From Leptobrachium leishanense (lineage: Eukaryota > Chordata > Amphibia > Anura > Megophryidae), in assembly GCA_009667805.1 (NCBI GenBank), contig CM019075.1:20209615-20273614 (forward strand): a stretch of 64,000 bases of DNA. The letters run 5' to 3'. The notes under the pieces are model-generated. The model was not told the origin of the DNA and searched no databases. It worked only from the letters and a program-made list of their open reading frames with translations. The position numbers and the translations under genes were made by a program. Every line of letters begins with the position of its first letter. Position 1 is the stretch's first letter. Of this stretch, positions 1-12,202 are shown in pieces.

Positions 1-2769
1 AACAAGATGCTCTATTCAGAGGTTGGCCTTGCCCGGGGCACGTTAGCCACAGGCTACTAGGTTTTTACCATTCGATCCTGAAAGCGTGGAAAACTCCATA
101 AAAATAAAACTATCCGTAAGTGGCTTTTCACATGGTATTATGTGCGTTTCGTATAGATTTTCCCGGATTATGTGAACAGTATATTATCCTACCAATGGTG
201 GGGATGACGGTTTTGGCCCGTTCGGCTCCGCCGCCCTTTGGACGGTGAATGCTTCGTTCAGAGTTTGGTCAAGATTAATGGCCTTTTATTAATGTTTAGA
301 AGCGAGAACCATTTTCCCCACCAGCAAGGGATACAAACACATTGCCAAACACTGCCAGGCGGACCAAGGATGGATACGCAGGACCAGGTAGAAGGACACG
401 TTCTACACGAACCGCACGTAAACCAGGCCGCCGCATAATCCCTTCCCGAAGGAACGGCGGGAGGCCAAAAATAACATAATTTTGGAAAAACCACATGGCG
501 CCGCACCCCGGAGGACAGCTAGGCATTCTGTAGACGAATGCGATGTAGCGCATATATTCTTCATAGCTCGCGTGCCGGCGTCGTGGTCAGAGGTGCTTTT
601 ATCTAAGCATAATGACATTGTGTAAAAACTGCATGTCTGCGAAATTCCTTCCAGCCGCGCAGGAGGTCAGCGCAATCAGCGGCAATATATTCAGTTATTC
701 CGTTTCCCAGCGTCTGCCGCGCACTGCAGCTGGATGGATAGAACCTCGCTACGTGCCGGGGGTGCGGGGATTATTATATCCGTATGAGCTTACCCTTCGC
801 GTCCGACGGGGCGGGTTCGCCGAGGTCCATCCCAGAACCCAGTAACGGAATCATCCTCCCCGCGGAGGCGAAACGTTACTTTTTATCAATCGCTAGATTG
901 GATGTAACGCAGAGGGTGGCACTCCCCGACCGATAGGAACCAATCACATTCTTTTGGAACCAAAGCGCTGCATGTAGATTTTAGGGGTATAATCCAGGAG
1001 CTCCGGGGCCTAAGGTAACGCTCTAGGAGCCTGTAACCACATATGGATTTCTGGATTTGACAGTGTAGCAATGGGATCTGTAAAACAAAGGTAGCACGTT
1101 TATCTGCACTGCACCCCGTAATCGGCGAGCCAGGGGGTCCCTCATCTCGAATCAACAAGCATCCCTTTCCCAATGAAACCATCAGCTCTGAATTCACCAA
1201 ATAAGAATGAAAAAGGTCGTATTCCGACCCCGGTGTAAACTTCAGAGCTGGTGGACACTTACTAACCCCGTAGACGTTAGCGGTTCTGGTACGTTTAAAC
1301 AAGGGCTGAAATCGAGCGTTCGTTCTATTGCGAACCCGAGAGCATCCCAACACCCGTTCTATAATCCCTGTACACGTCCGCCACATTGGCTTAAGATCGG
1401 CACGCCTCAGAGACCTAATAATTGGGCTACCGATACTGGTTGGAGTATCTGCATAGTACGTTTGGACTGTATGCCAAGCCTGTTGTAAACCTAGCGACTC
1501 CATAGACCATAATGGCTCTGGTTAAGTTTACAATAGCTCGTGGTAAGTATATGCCAGGCTTGGAATAGGGCCCTTTAAACATGAAAAGGCAGGACACAGG
1601 ATTCATTTCCAACAGGGTACAAAGCCCACAATGCTTTACTTTAGGATTTTAATGATCCGGGGAATTTTCGTGGAGATCTACCAGCGGCCAGTCCTTACTC
1701 TACAACCAATCCCAGGGAGCCTAGGAAAATGTGACCTCTGGCTCCTAAACTCCTGGGTTATGCTACGTATAACATTTTGCCCGGTTCCTCAAAATGGGCA
1801 GGAGCTTCGTGAGGTTTTTGTTTTCCTGGCTCGGTTTGGTGTAGATCTCTCAAACTTTGTTCCAGGAGATAAGCTCGCCTGGCCTGGTAGAAAAACTCCC
1901 CTCGATCCCTGCGGTTTGATAGCCGTGTCCTTTGTTGGGAGAGGATTGTGGAGGCTACCAGGCCCGTAATGAGATGCAAAGTGAAAACATGGCAGATCCG
2001 TGGGATGGATGATTCCTGCACACGAGACGGCCATTAAGAAATATCAGCAAGACAGAAAATAGCTTCCGCCGGCATGATGCCATATGGTATGAAAAACGAT
2101 ACACATATGTATTTCTGTAAATGACACCAAACATTTTTCCCATGACTTTAACCCTTCAGAGAACATACTGGATAGCGTGTCATAGAATTATAGTCAAACA
2201 AAGAAAAATAATTCTCAGATAAAAACGCCTTTTTCTACACTATAGAGAAAGGGAAAAATATGGAAAAAAGGGGAATAAATCATTATTTTTTAATTATTAT
2301 GGGGTTTACACGCTAAGCAGCGGCTCGAGAGCTGAACTGAGCATCCCGAGACAACCTACCAGATATGGAGATCAGGGGGACCGACTTACCAGAGGTTTTC
2401 TTATGTTCTGCTCAGTGGCCCCCCATGGCTTTATTACAAACTCCCCAGGGCGCAGGGCCTGAATTGCGAATGAATAGTGTGTACAGCAGAAAGCATCTGA
2501 GAAGAGAGGTATGTGATGGAGCTCAGCAAGGGTTAATGGAAGCAGAGCTTCCAAGTGAACATATCATCACAACAAGTAATCAGGATGGCCAGGCCTCCAG
2601 GGGCCGCAGGTACAGGCTAAAAGGTGTGCCCCATAGGACTGGACCTCCCCGTTAAACACCACGAGTCAGTCCCCTGTTACTTACCTGGATCAGGTGTGAA
2701 TGACATAACTCCACCGAGTCAGGATTACACGACTGTAAACAAGTACAGGGCCGCAGTCAGCAAGAGAGC
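1..2769. other. Unique intronic sequence, no gene recognised
   Basis: The longest open frame (886-1503, minus, 205 codons) has no recognisable domain, signal peptide or exon structure. About 45 bases around 1507-1550 resemble 27755-27800. No other feature seen. Confidence 0.4.
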
Positions 2770-3620
2770 AGACAGCATGTGAACTGCGGACTTTCACAGT
2801 GCTACTCTGAGTGGACTCACAATGTGCAAAAGGAGATCAGGTTGAGTGCAATCACATCCAGGAAGAGGAGGACAGGACAGGAAGACTCACGCCAAACAGG
2901 AGGTCAGGGCAGGTGGACTCACGCCAAGCAGGAGGAGGTCGGGGCAGGTGGACTCACACCAAGCATGAGAAGGTCAGAGCAGGTGGACTCACACCAAGCA
3001 GGAGGTGGTCAGGGTAGGAGGACTCACGCCAAGCAGGAGGAAGTCAGGGCAGGTGGACTCACGCCAAGCAGGAGGAGGTCAGGGCAAGTGGACTCACACC
3101 AAGCAGGTGGACTCACGCCAAGTAGGAGAAGGTCAGGTGGACTCACACCAAGCAGGTGGACTCACACCAAGGAGGAGTAGGACAGGGCAGGGCTGGTGGA
3201 CTCACAGTGAGCAAGAGGAGATTAGGGTAGGTTAAGTCACAAAGAGTAGGAAGAGATCAGAACGGTGGACTCACAGGTCTACGATGAAAAAAGATCAGCA
3301 TGAGCAGGAAATTGAGCAAGCAAACACTCACAAGTCTAATGTTCGTGGACGCTTAGAGGTCCACTGTGTGGTAGTTTAGGCAAGTGGACGCTCACAGTTG
3401 CACCATGAGGAGATGGAGGTGCCTGGACGCTTACAGGTCAACTGGGAGCAGGACTATAGGAGAGGACACAAAACCAGAGAAAGTTGCGGACCCCTAGATT
3501 CCTAGTAAGCAACAGACCAGGTGGAACACGGCCTGACACAGATCCACACTGGCAGAAATCCAGGAACGGTGAACATTTAGACCCACAGAAACGACGTACT
3601 TTCACAGCCAAACGCTAGAT
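2770..3620. repeat. 35-bp minisatellite with decaying flanks
   Basis: The core (2880-3235) has about eleven units of gtggactcacaccaagcagg plus aggaggtcagggcag, two of them shortened to 19 bp. On both sides, isolated 'gtggac.ctcacag' words persist for 100-400 bp. Confidence 0.94.
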
Positions 3621-4654
3621 TCAGCAGCTCAGTTTTCTATTGTCCTCAAAAGGATATTTGTCAGATTTCACCTTTGAAACTTGCAGTCCTTGGCGTTGGT
3701 CATTGTACAAAGGAATCCTCCAGGTCTCTTCTCATGGAGACGCGTCCTCCATCCTTTCCCGAACATGAACAATTAGTCCCCGTTGGCATCCCACGCAGGG
3801 CGCAAACCTCTTCAGAAATGCACCAGATTGAGCAGTTTCCGTTCCGCGCCGTGATTTGCGTTTAGCGGGGAATTAGCAGTCGCTAAGTCTCCTGGTTTTT
3901 TCACATACTAATGAGGCTCTCCGAGTAAGGAGCGTACAGAAAGAGGATTTCGCGCCCTGTTAAAATTAAATCCCTTTTTATTTCCTTAATGCCGTAAAGG
4001 GCAGCCTTCCGGGAGTGCCTATCATTGATTAAGAGCTTCAATCCCCGTGCAGCCGCTCGGCAGACGATCGGCGGCCTCCTAATCGGAGTGAGCCTGAATG
4101 GCGGGGCCTGTGATCATCGCTGGAGCCGGTGACCCTGCGGTCCTTCTCAATTAATTATTAACCTCTATTTCGAGCCTCCTCGTACAGGCTCCACGCTGCA
4201 GAATTAAAAGCCGGCTCGATGTTTTGCTAAATAAATGAGAGTATGTTTCACAGAGATACATCCTTAACTGGATCTCAGGGAGAAGAGCGCAGTCTATCGG
4301 GAGGGGAATACGGGCAGGTCTCCAGAAAATGGAGGAAGAGCTGGCGTAGCGTTCCAGCTCTGTAAGACGATAGTGCGCGTTATCTTCTGCCGAATAATTA
4401 CCACAACTTCCCACAAAGGGAGTGCTCCTGTCTGCCCCGACATCAAACCCAATAACCGTCTGTAAACATCTCAAACCGTTGTGTAAAACAAGCCTGCTGA
4501 GCTGCCATTAACAGCGGCCGCTCCAACGCCAGTCCCAACCTGCCTCGTCACTTACTGAACAAATTGAGGGATCGACTTTCACAGACAGGGCCCCAAACGC
4601 AACTGGCACACCGGGATCCACGGCGCAGATCGGCAGATTTAGATATTTTGTATA
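3621..4654. other. Unique intronic sequence
   Basis: No exon or repeat. The block 3950-4260 is complex and could be conserved non-coding DNA; this is only an impression. Confidence 0.4.
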
Positions 4655-5469
4655 CAGGGTGTCCATAAAGTCTCTTTACAATTATAAAAATTTCTTCCAA
4701 AGTCAGATGAAAAGTATCACAAAATGAGACGTATATATTTAAGTCTTTATTTGCCTCATTTAATACACCTCTATATGAGCACCATTAGTTGCACGAAGCA
4801 CATCAAGACGGTACTGGATTTCTTGCCATGTTGGCTGTAGCATCCCCTCATCAATGGTGGCCAATGGCATCAGTGATCCTCTGCTTTAGATGAATGTGTG
4901 GGGGTGGGATCATGTGCAATCGAATCATTGGTCCGTTTATCTTCGGCGAGACATCAATTACTGCAAATGTTTACCTTGACCTTTTGTCTGAATACGCGGC
5001 ACCACAACTACATGACCTTCAACCAGCCATTATTGTCCAGAAAGATGCTGCACCACCACATTGGGGACTGCATGTTCCTGGGTTCCTAAAGGAAACATTT
5101 CCAGAGCGGTGGATTGGAAGGGGTGACCCAATTCTCTGGCCACCTCGTTCACCAGATGTCACTCCCCTCCACTTCTTTCTATGGGGTTATGTTAAAGATA
5201 TGGTGTATGGAACAAAGGTATAAAGGGACATCACTAATCTAAAGCAGAGGATCACTGATGCCATCGTCACCATTGATGAGGGGATGCTACAGCCAACATG
5301 GCAAGATGTGCTTCGTGCAACAAATAGTGCTCATATAGAGGAGTATTAAATGAGGCAAAAATACATTAAATCTATACGTCTCATTTTGTAATAATTGTGA
5401 CTTATCTGTGTTTTCATTTGTCTTTGGAAGAAATTTTTGAAATTGTAAAGAGACTTTATGGACACCCTG
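4655..5469. mobile_element. Snap-back mariner-type element with ~235-bp inverted arms
   Basis: The ends are CAGGGTGTCCATAAAGTCTC on both strands, flanked by TA (4653-4654 and 5470-5471). The left arm (4655-4890) is the inverse of the right arm (5238-5469) throughout. The right arm is the true 3' end of the transposase gene, so the left arm is an inverted copy of it and the real 5' end is gone. A transposase fragment fills the centre. Confidence 0.92.
4894..5349 (+). pseudogene. Mariner-superfamily transposase fragment (DD41D-like spacing)
   Basis: The frame reads CNRIIGPFIFGETSITANVY, then PAIIVQKDAAPPHW with the second catalytic Asp, then PPRSPDVTPLHFFLWGYVKD. In relatives the third acidic residue is the Asp in TPLDFF; here it is His. 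The spacing from the second Asp to that site is 41 residues. A TAA at 5221 cuts the frame; the frame continues as RDITNLKQRI to a normal-looking end at 5347-5349. The first catalytic Asp and the DNA-binding domain are missing. Confidence 0.85.
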
Positions 5470-5574
5470 TATAATTATATATAAAATATAAAACCCCATT
5501 CTACACCCAGTACCAATAAGGTAAACCAGAACACAGATTTTTTACTGTTTGCCTCAATTCAAAGTGTCAAGTCT

Positions 5575-6310
5575 GGATGAAACCCGGCAACGTTCATCTC
5601 CTGCACGATACCATCCCAGTGGTGAAGCATGGTGGTGGCAAGGTCCTGCTTGAGAGTGTTTTTCAGCTGGGAGACTGGTCAGGGTTGAGGGAAAGTGGAA
5701 TGCATCACCTTAATCTCCTTAACGCTCACCTGGTCCAGAGCACTCAGGACCTCTGGACGATGACCCGAAGCGCACAGCAAAGACAACGCAAGAGCGGCTC
5801 GGGGACAACTCTGAATATCCGTGAGGGTCTCTGCTAGAACCCAGTAGAACATCTCTGGAGGGACATGAAAAAGGCTGTCCACTCATGGCCGCCTTCCAAC
5901 CTGACCGAGCGCAAGATGATCTGCGTGGATGAATGGCAGTAAATCACCAAATCCAGCTGCGACAAGCTTGTCACGTCAAACCCAAAAAGGCCCCAAGGCT
6001 GTAATCACTATCAAAGATTTGTCACATTAATAGGGTCTGAATACTCGGGTCAGTGTGAGGTTTCAGGTTTTTTTACCTTTTAAAAATGATCCCTGATTTC
6101 AGAGTCATTTAAAGAGACTACAGAAGCTGCAACTAGATTACTTGCGCATTACTAATAAAAACGCTTTATAAAACACATGCTGCAGCTTTATTTTTCTTTG
6201 AAGTAATTGAATGTAAAAAAGGAAAATAAAAAGTTAGTTTTTATTTCTCCTGTTCCCATTTTGTGTATTTTTTCCATGTTGCAACATTTACCAAAATCTG
6301 TGCAAAACCT
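5575..6310 (+). pseudogene. Tc1 transposase fragment, C-terminal half, decayed
   Basis: The nucleotide run 'ggtgaagcatggtggtggca' is the hallmark of Tc1 transposases. Translated pieces include DDPKRTAKTTQERLGD and NPVEHLWRDMKK, the latter holding the catalytic Glu. Sequence then follows the usual order to 'taatagggtctgaatactcg' and the AT-rich 3' UTR ending near 6310. The N-terminal half is missing, and stops and shifts are frequent. This family differs from the copy at 49.2-52 kb. Confidence 0.85.
6100..6190 (+). repeat. Dispersed repeat inserted in the Tc1 fragment
   Basis: 'ctgcaactagattacttgcg' plus 'cattactaataaaaacgc' matches 23275-23330. It lies between Tc1 3' sequence on both sides, suggesting later insertion. 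Confidence 0.6.
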
Positions 6311-7654
6311 TAAATGTGTGGCTCTATCTTATAGGTGGTACACCTGTCAAACCGTGACGCAGGTGTCCTAGGTCAGCTCAGGGAAGACAGAAACCTCCCC
6401 TGAAGCAGTAGGGCAATGAGGTGGAATCTACGGGGTGGAAGTCACCCAAAGGGAGTGGAAGAAGAGAGAGTTTAACATCAGCAACAGAAAAGGTGCGTTA
6501 CAGTGAAACCAGACAAATATAAAATAGAAAGGAAATCTGTGCACAGGCAACAGCACTAGTGGCCTACCATAGTGGTTCCCTTCTTGGCCAGAGCCGAAAT
6601 GCCAAAGAAGTCCTCTCTGCACGAGAGGAACCAAAACCCCCAATTATCATTTCGGCCTCGTTAGACCTTGTCAGGAGGGTATAGCTATACCTCCCGAGGC
6701 ACCTCGACTCAAGCAATAGAATTCTCTTCCATGGAGATCTTGAGTAATCAGATTGTTGTTACAGAGTCCAGATAGAGTATCAGCAGACACATGGACGTGG
6801 GAGATGTTGGACTTGATGGAAACAACTCAAGCCAACATTACTAGACCACTGCAAATCAATGCCAAGGAAGTGACGTCCCATCCAGGTTACAGGACGGCAG
6901 AATCATTAGATCTGGGGCCAAACGTCTAGGACTTCAAATCAGACTTGAACGTCGGAAGCGAACGAGAGCTTTTTATTCATTTACTTCAAAGTTGCGATTC
7001 TTAAGGAAAGTTGGGAGCAGGTCGCCATGTCTCGTGTCAGTCACTGCTCGATCCGCCTGGGCGATATTTCCGATTGGATGACCAAGTAGAGAGAGAGGAA
7101 AAAACTAAACAACAACAACCCACCGCCAAAGGGATGAAGACTTTTTGGAAATTCAAATGTGCCCGCAGAGTCGCGCTCTACCGAAACATGTCACTCTCTT
7201 CAGATTGACACGAGGACGGAGGAGTCGGCGGGGCGTGACATGGCCCTCACCCAGCCATAAATAACACACACCGGGAACACAAACTGATCTCCCTGAACGC
7301 TTCAACAACGACATATATAAACTCCAGCCCGGCTTCACGTCAGGTTTAGCTTTTGATTTTATACTGCATTAAGGTCAGCGCTCAGATCGCTGAATTATAC
7401 ATTCCAGCAGCCCTACGCCTCAAAGCCATAAGGTCACCCATTGTCCTTCTCCAGCATTTCCATGCCGGTAACACCGGGGTCTGAGAGAGCAAACAGGGAT
7501 TGATGTTGTTTGAATACAGTCATAAACAGCAGGAGCCCTGAAAAATGATAAAATGTCACCCGTATTCAGGTACAACACGACCCCTGGGAAGTGGACACCT
7601 TAAATACACCGCGTCACCTTAAGCAAAGACCTCTCCATGATCTGCACACAAGAA
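6311..7654. other. Unique intronic sequence
   Basis: No gene, RNA or repeat recognised. Confidence 0.4.
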
Positions 7655-8395
7655 AATGAGGACCTGTATGTACCCCGTCACTGCCCCAACCCTAAAACGA
7701 GTACCTGTATGTACCCGGTCACTGCCCTCATCCTAAAGCGTGTACCTGTATGTACCCCGTCACTGCCCTCATCCTAAAACGAGTACCTGTATGTACCCCG
7801 TCACCGCCCCATCCTAAAACGAGTACCTGTATGTACCCCGTCCCTGCCCTCATCCTAAAATGAGTACCTGTATGTACCCCGTCCCTGCCCTCATCCTAAA
7901 ATGAGTACCTGTATGTACCCCGTCACTGCCCCATCCTAAAACATGTACCTGTATGTACCCCGTCACCGCCCATCCGAAAACGAGTACCTGTATGTACCCC
8001 GTCACTGCCCCATCCTAAAACAAGTACCTGTATGTACCCCATCACTGCCCCATCCTAAAACGAGTACCTGTATGTACCCCGTCACTGCCCCATCCTAAAA
8101 CAAATACCTGTATGTACCCCATCAATGCCCCATCCTAAAACGAGTACCTGTATGTACCCCGTCACTGCCCCATCCTAAAACGAGTACCTGTATATACCCC
8201 GTCACTGCCCCATCCTAAAACAAATACCTGTATGTACCCCGTCACTGCCCCATCATAGAAAGAGGACCTGTATGTACCCCGCCACTGCCCCATCGTAAAA
8301 TGAGTACTTCTATGTACCCCGTCACTGCCGCCAACCTAAAAAAAAAAAAAAGTACCTGTATGTACCCCGTCACTGTACCCGTCCCAGAAAAATAA
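7655..8395. repeat. 40-bp minisatellite
   Basis: About 18 copies of gtacctgtatgtaccccgtc plus actgccccatcctaaaacga. 'cctcatcct' variants cluster on the left. Decays to the right. Confidence 0.97.
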
Positions 8396-10011
8396 TCTAT
8401 ATGTGCTCTTGGTATTGGTATGTGTGCCAAGGTTATCTGTTCTGCACCTGGCATTATATCCATCGTACCCAAGTATTGGGCTGCAGTGGGCATTGTACCA
8501 CCCTAGATGGTGGGTATGTGTGCATACTTGACATTGTGCCCATCCCAAGAGGATCCTCTGTGTGCTCTGCAATATCTTCACCCTACAGTGAGGAGGTGCA
8601 CGCGCCACACCATGCCCGCTACACCTGCACCCGGCATTGTACCGACTACAAAGGAAGGATTCATCTAACATTTACCCGTTTCACAATTACATTAAGGCTA
8701 GATTTCCCAGAGAACAAAGGATTTACTCGCCAACGACTGACGCCAACAGCACGTGAACAGAACATTATTAATATTAACACGGGCGCACCTCGTACCCTCT
8801 TTCGGTGCCATCGTTCTCCGAGCTGACCCATTTCCATGTTTGTGTAAACCCGGCGGATACCTGGAACATCTGTGCTGGGATTTACGGCCTGCGATTCAGC
8901 GGAGACGGCCAGTGCAAGACAGAAATATAAATGTCTGGTGGCCGCCCTACGCCTACGGATCTAGGAAGCGCAGCCCGCTTGCCAGATAAGTGACAGATTA
9001 TTCATGGCAGAGATCTGAAAAGGCCACGCCATGCTTCATTTTTCGGCAGGCGCTGCTAACCCACTTCAAGCAGCCAGGAAAAAAAAAGAAAAGGGGGGGG
9101 GGGGTGATGGATTATCTGATCTCCTTAATGGACCCTCATATTACAACCAGTCCCTTTCACCCGAGGGCGGCCGGGCGCAATCCACGCGTCTAATAAGCCG
9201 ACATACAGGTGCTTTATGTTGGGTTTTTTAACTTGGTTTGGTTTTGCCTACAACCTATTTTGTCAGAAGGTGCACAGCCCTGCGGCTCGACGCTGGTGCG
9301 AAATCGGTGGTTTAATTTACCCCGCCGGCTGTCTGAGTGCTCATTGAGGACATGGTGGAGCTCTCGGAGAAGGACGAGAGGTCTCATCGCAATAAAACAA
9401 CAGAGCTCTCGTTCTGCAATCCGCAGACTGACACGTACGTGGATTTCATTCAACATATACCTGCGCGGCGTGTTAGAAGCTCTTCCCGTTTCTTATATTG
9501 TTTGTATTCTTGCCGGTGTGTCTATAAAGCTCCTCTGGAGGGAAGGGGTAGGAAGGCTGAGGACTGGATGCACGGCCTAGTTCGAGCGTTCGATTGCAAG
9601 CGCCTTGGGGAAGAGGGATAGAGTGCGGATTTGGAGCGGCCGGAGCTGCATTGCTGTGAAGCCCGCGGTGGAAGTGCAGTTTATGAGCTGCGAGGGAAAA
9701 GCTACCATGACAAGCAGATAAATCCTACCCCAGTAATGAAAACAGCGTTTTCTGACACCAGCCTTCCATAAATCTGCTTTATGAGGTCATTTAGAAGCTG
9801 GCAGCGATTTGCAATTCAAAGCAATGTGGGGGGAGTTTGCGATGTGGTGCCAGATGAAGAGCATTTATTAGGGGAGAATAATTCTGCACACAGGAAGGGA
9901 AGGTTCTGGGGTAATAAGCACCGCCATCCACCCCGAGTACCGACTGCTGGAAACGTCGTGCCCTGACATAATCAGAACCTGTATCTACACCAGCAATCTG
10001 AAGGACCCGCA
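8396..10011. other. Array edge, then unique sequence
   Basis: To about 8650, 'gcattgtaccca' and 'tgtgtgc' words are decayed units of the 40-bp array. From 8700 on it is unique, with a G run at 9093-9104. No exon recognised. Confidence 0.4.
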
Positions 10012-10645
10012 TACCATCTGACAGAGGCACACATACCATCTGACGGACATTCATACCATTTGTCAGAGGCACACATACCATCTCACAGAGGAACTCATAC
10101 CATCTCACAGAGGAACTCATACCATCTCACAGAGGAACTCATACCATCTCACAGAGGAACTCATACCATCTCACAGAGGAACTCATACCATCTCACAGAG
10201 GAACTCATACCATCTCACAGAGGAACTCATACCATCTCACAGAGGAACTCATACCATCTCACAGAGGAACTCATACCATCTCACAGAGGAACTCATACCA
10301 TCTCACAGAGGAACTCATACCATCTCACAGAGGAACTCATACCATCTCACAGAGGAACTCATACCATCTCACAGAGGAACTCATACCATCTCACAGAGGA
10401 ACTCATACCATCTGACGGACACTCATACCATCTGACGGACACTCATACCATCTGACGGACACTCATACCATCTGACGGACACTCATACCATCTGACGGAC
10501 ACTCATACCATCTGACGGACACTCATACCATCTGACGGACACTCATACCATCTGACGGACACTCATACCATCTGACGGACACTCATACCATCTGACGGAC
10601 ACGCATGCCATCTGACGGACACCATGCCATCTGACGGACACATGC
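10012..10645. repeat. Two adjoining minisatellites: 22-bp then 20-bp units
   Basis: From 10066 to 10405, about 15 copies of cagaggaactcataccatct plus ca (22 bp). From 10405 to 10640, about 12 copies of actcataccatctgacggac (20 bp). They share 'ctcataccatct'. The flanking phrase 'cagaacctgtatctacacca' occurs on both sides (9973, 10660) and again near 10836. Confidence 0.97.
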
Positions 10646-10689
10646 CCACTGTTTTTCAGAACCTGTATCTACACCAGAAATTTCTACAG

Positions 10690-10769
10690 CAGTGGTGTCG
10701 AACCTTGGCCCTCCAGATGTTTTGGAAATACATCTCCTATGATGCTCTGTTATCCTAATGACACCACTG
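10690..10769. mobile_element. MITE, 'tgtagttc' family, short copy
   Basis: Ends 'cagtggtgtc' and 'gacaccactg' are exact inverses. Internal 'ggccctccagatgttttgga' and 'ctcctatgatgct' identify the family. Confidence 0.7.
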
Positions 10770-11963
10770 GTCTACAGCAACCATTTCCACTGATGTAAAC
10801 ACATACCATCTGATAGATACATGCCCTCACATTATCAGAACCTGTGCCTACACCCAGGATGCTCTACAGAAACACATGCCCTCAGACCGAAACACACAAC
10901 GGACGAAAACACACGCCAAAACCAACAGACGGACACACGCCCTCAGACAGACACACATGCCCCACTGTTACAAGAGCACATATCCACATTTTTTGTATCA
11001 TACACCTGCTGACGGAGAGAACTATTATCTGCAGTCATATCTACCTTTGAAACCTCTCCGGGGGCACATAACTGATGGAGAGATGTCCCCACGTTACCAG
11101 AAGCTATCCCCTCACTGAACCCTCTGTAATAATAAGTCTACTTTAATGGACAAGGATAGTCCAGGTTATTAGCACCTATAGTCTCCCCTGGCAGTCCTAA
11201 ATCAATGGATCCCCTCAGACAAAGGATTTTTGGAATTCAGCACCTATTCTGGCTTCTGGGAAATGGATTTGCAGGTGTGAAAAGCATTTTGGGTAATTAG
11301 CTTCTACAGAACCCTGCAGCAAAAGAAAAAAATCCCTCTACCCTCAGCTTCCCCGTGGGGATCTCTGCAGCGCAATAAATCCCACGGACGAGAGTCTGTT
11401 TGAAACCACGAAACACAATTGGATATAAAAAAAAGGAACCTTAAAGTCAAGCATTAAAAATCACACTGAGACAGATATCCTGAGATCACTGAGAGGTTTG
11501 GCCTGAGAGTGTCCCACCGCGTAACTTGCCACGTAACCTTGCAGTCTGCCAAAAACACACAGAGCTCCTGCTGCTCGATTTTAATGGCCTGGCCAAGCCT
11601 ATCAGTATGGTTTAACTGCCCCCCCCCCCAATGCAGACCTAGCAAAACCATCCCACAAATTCGCTAAGGTGTCTACAAGGCCAAGCTGCACTGCCCCCCA
11701 GCATAAGCCTCAGAATGTCCTCCATACCCCAGGGCAGATGCTCCAACCCCAATATGGGATCAGATCATTGCTGTAGGCCAGCGTTACGACAGTAACACCC
11801 CTTCTAGAATGACCGGCAGATCTTCCACCCGAATGGTGTAATGAGAATATCTGCCAAGACCCCATAATGAGGCTGCACCCCTGAACCCCACATATCGGAA
11901 TATGTCAATATGGCACTACTACCTCCAAAATATATGGACGCTGCCATATATAGGGAAAAACCT
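10770..11963. other. Array edge, then unique sequence
   Basis: To about 10960, degenerate 'acacatgccctcagac' units fade out of the neighbouring 20-bp array. Beyond is unique. C run at 11619-11629. No gene. Confidence 0.45.
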
Positions 11964-12202
11964 AATATTTTCTTTTATACTGGATGTGTTTATGCATACA
12001 TCATGCGGATAAATTCGGGATTACACTTATAATTGTTGAATTTAGCCTCAGAATGCACATTTTATTTGCCTCATTAATAGGAATATGTCTATATATAAAC
12101 ACAAAGTGGGCATTTTGAGGCTAAATTCAACAATTATAAGTGTAATCCAGAATTTAGCCGCATGATGTATGCATAAACACATCCAGTATAAAAGAAAATA
12201 TA
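11964..12202. mobile_element. Hairpin MITE with ~95-bp arms
   Basis: The left arm (tattttcttttatactggat onward) and right arm (ending ccagtataaaagaaaata) are near-perfect inverses through 'tgcatacatcatgcgg' and 'ttacacttataattgttgaa'. The centre is only about 50 bases. No coding. Confidence 0.85.

Noticed and set aside
886..1503. 205-codon open frame on the minus strand
   Set aside because: No recognisable domain or splice pattern. A frame of this length can occur by chance in 64 kb; not called without homology or transcripts.
3950..4260. Complex blocks (also 28965-29300, 32630-32870, 34085-34340, 48060-48330) that look like conserved non-coding elements
   Set aside because: The impression rests on composition only. 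Without a second genome there is no evidence, so none is called as regulatory.
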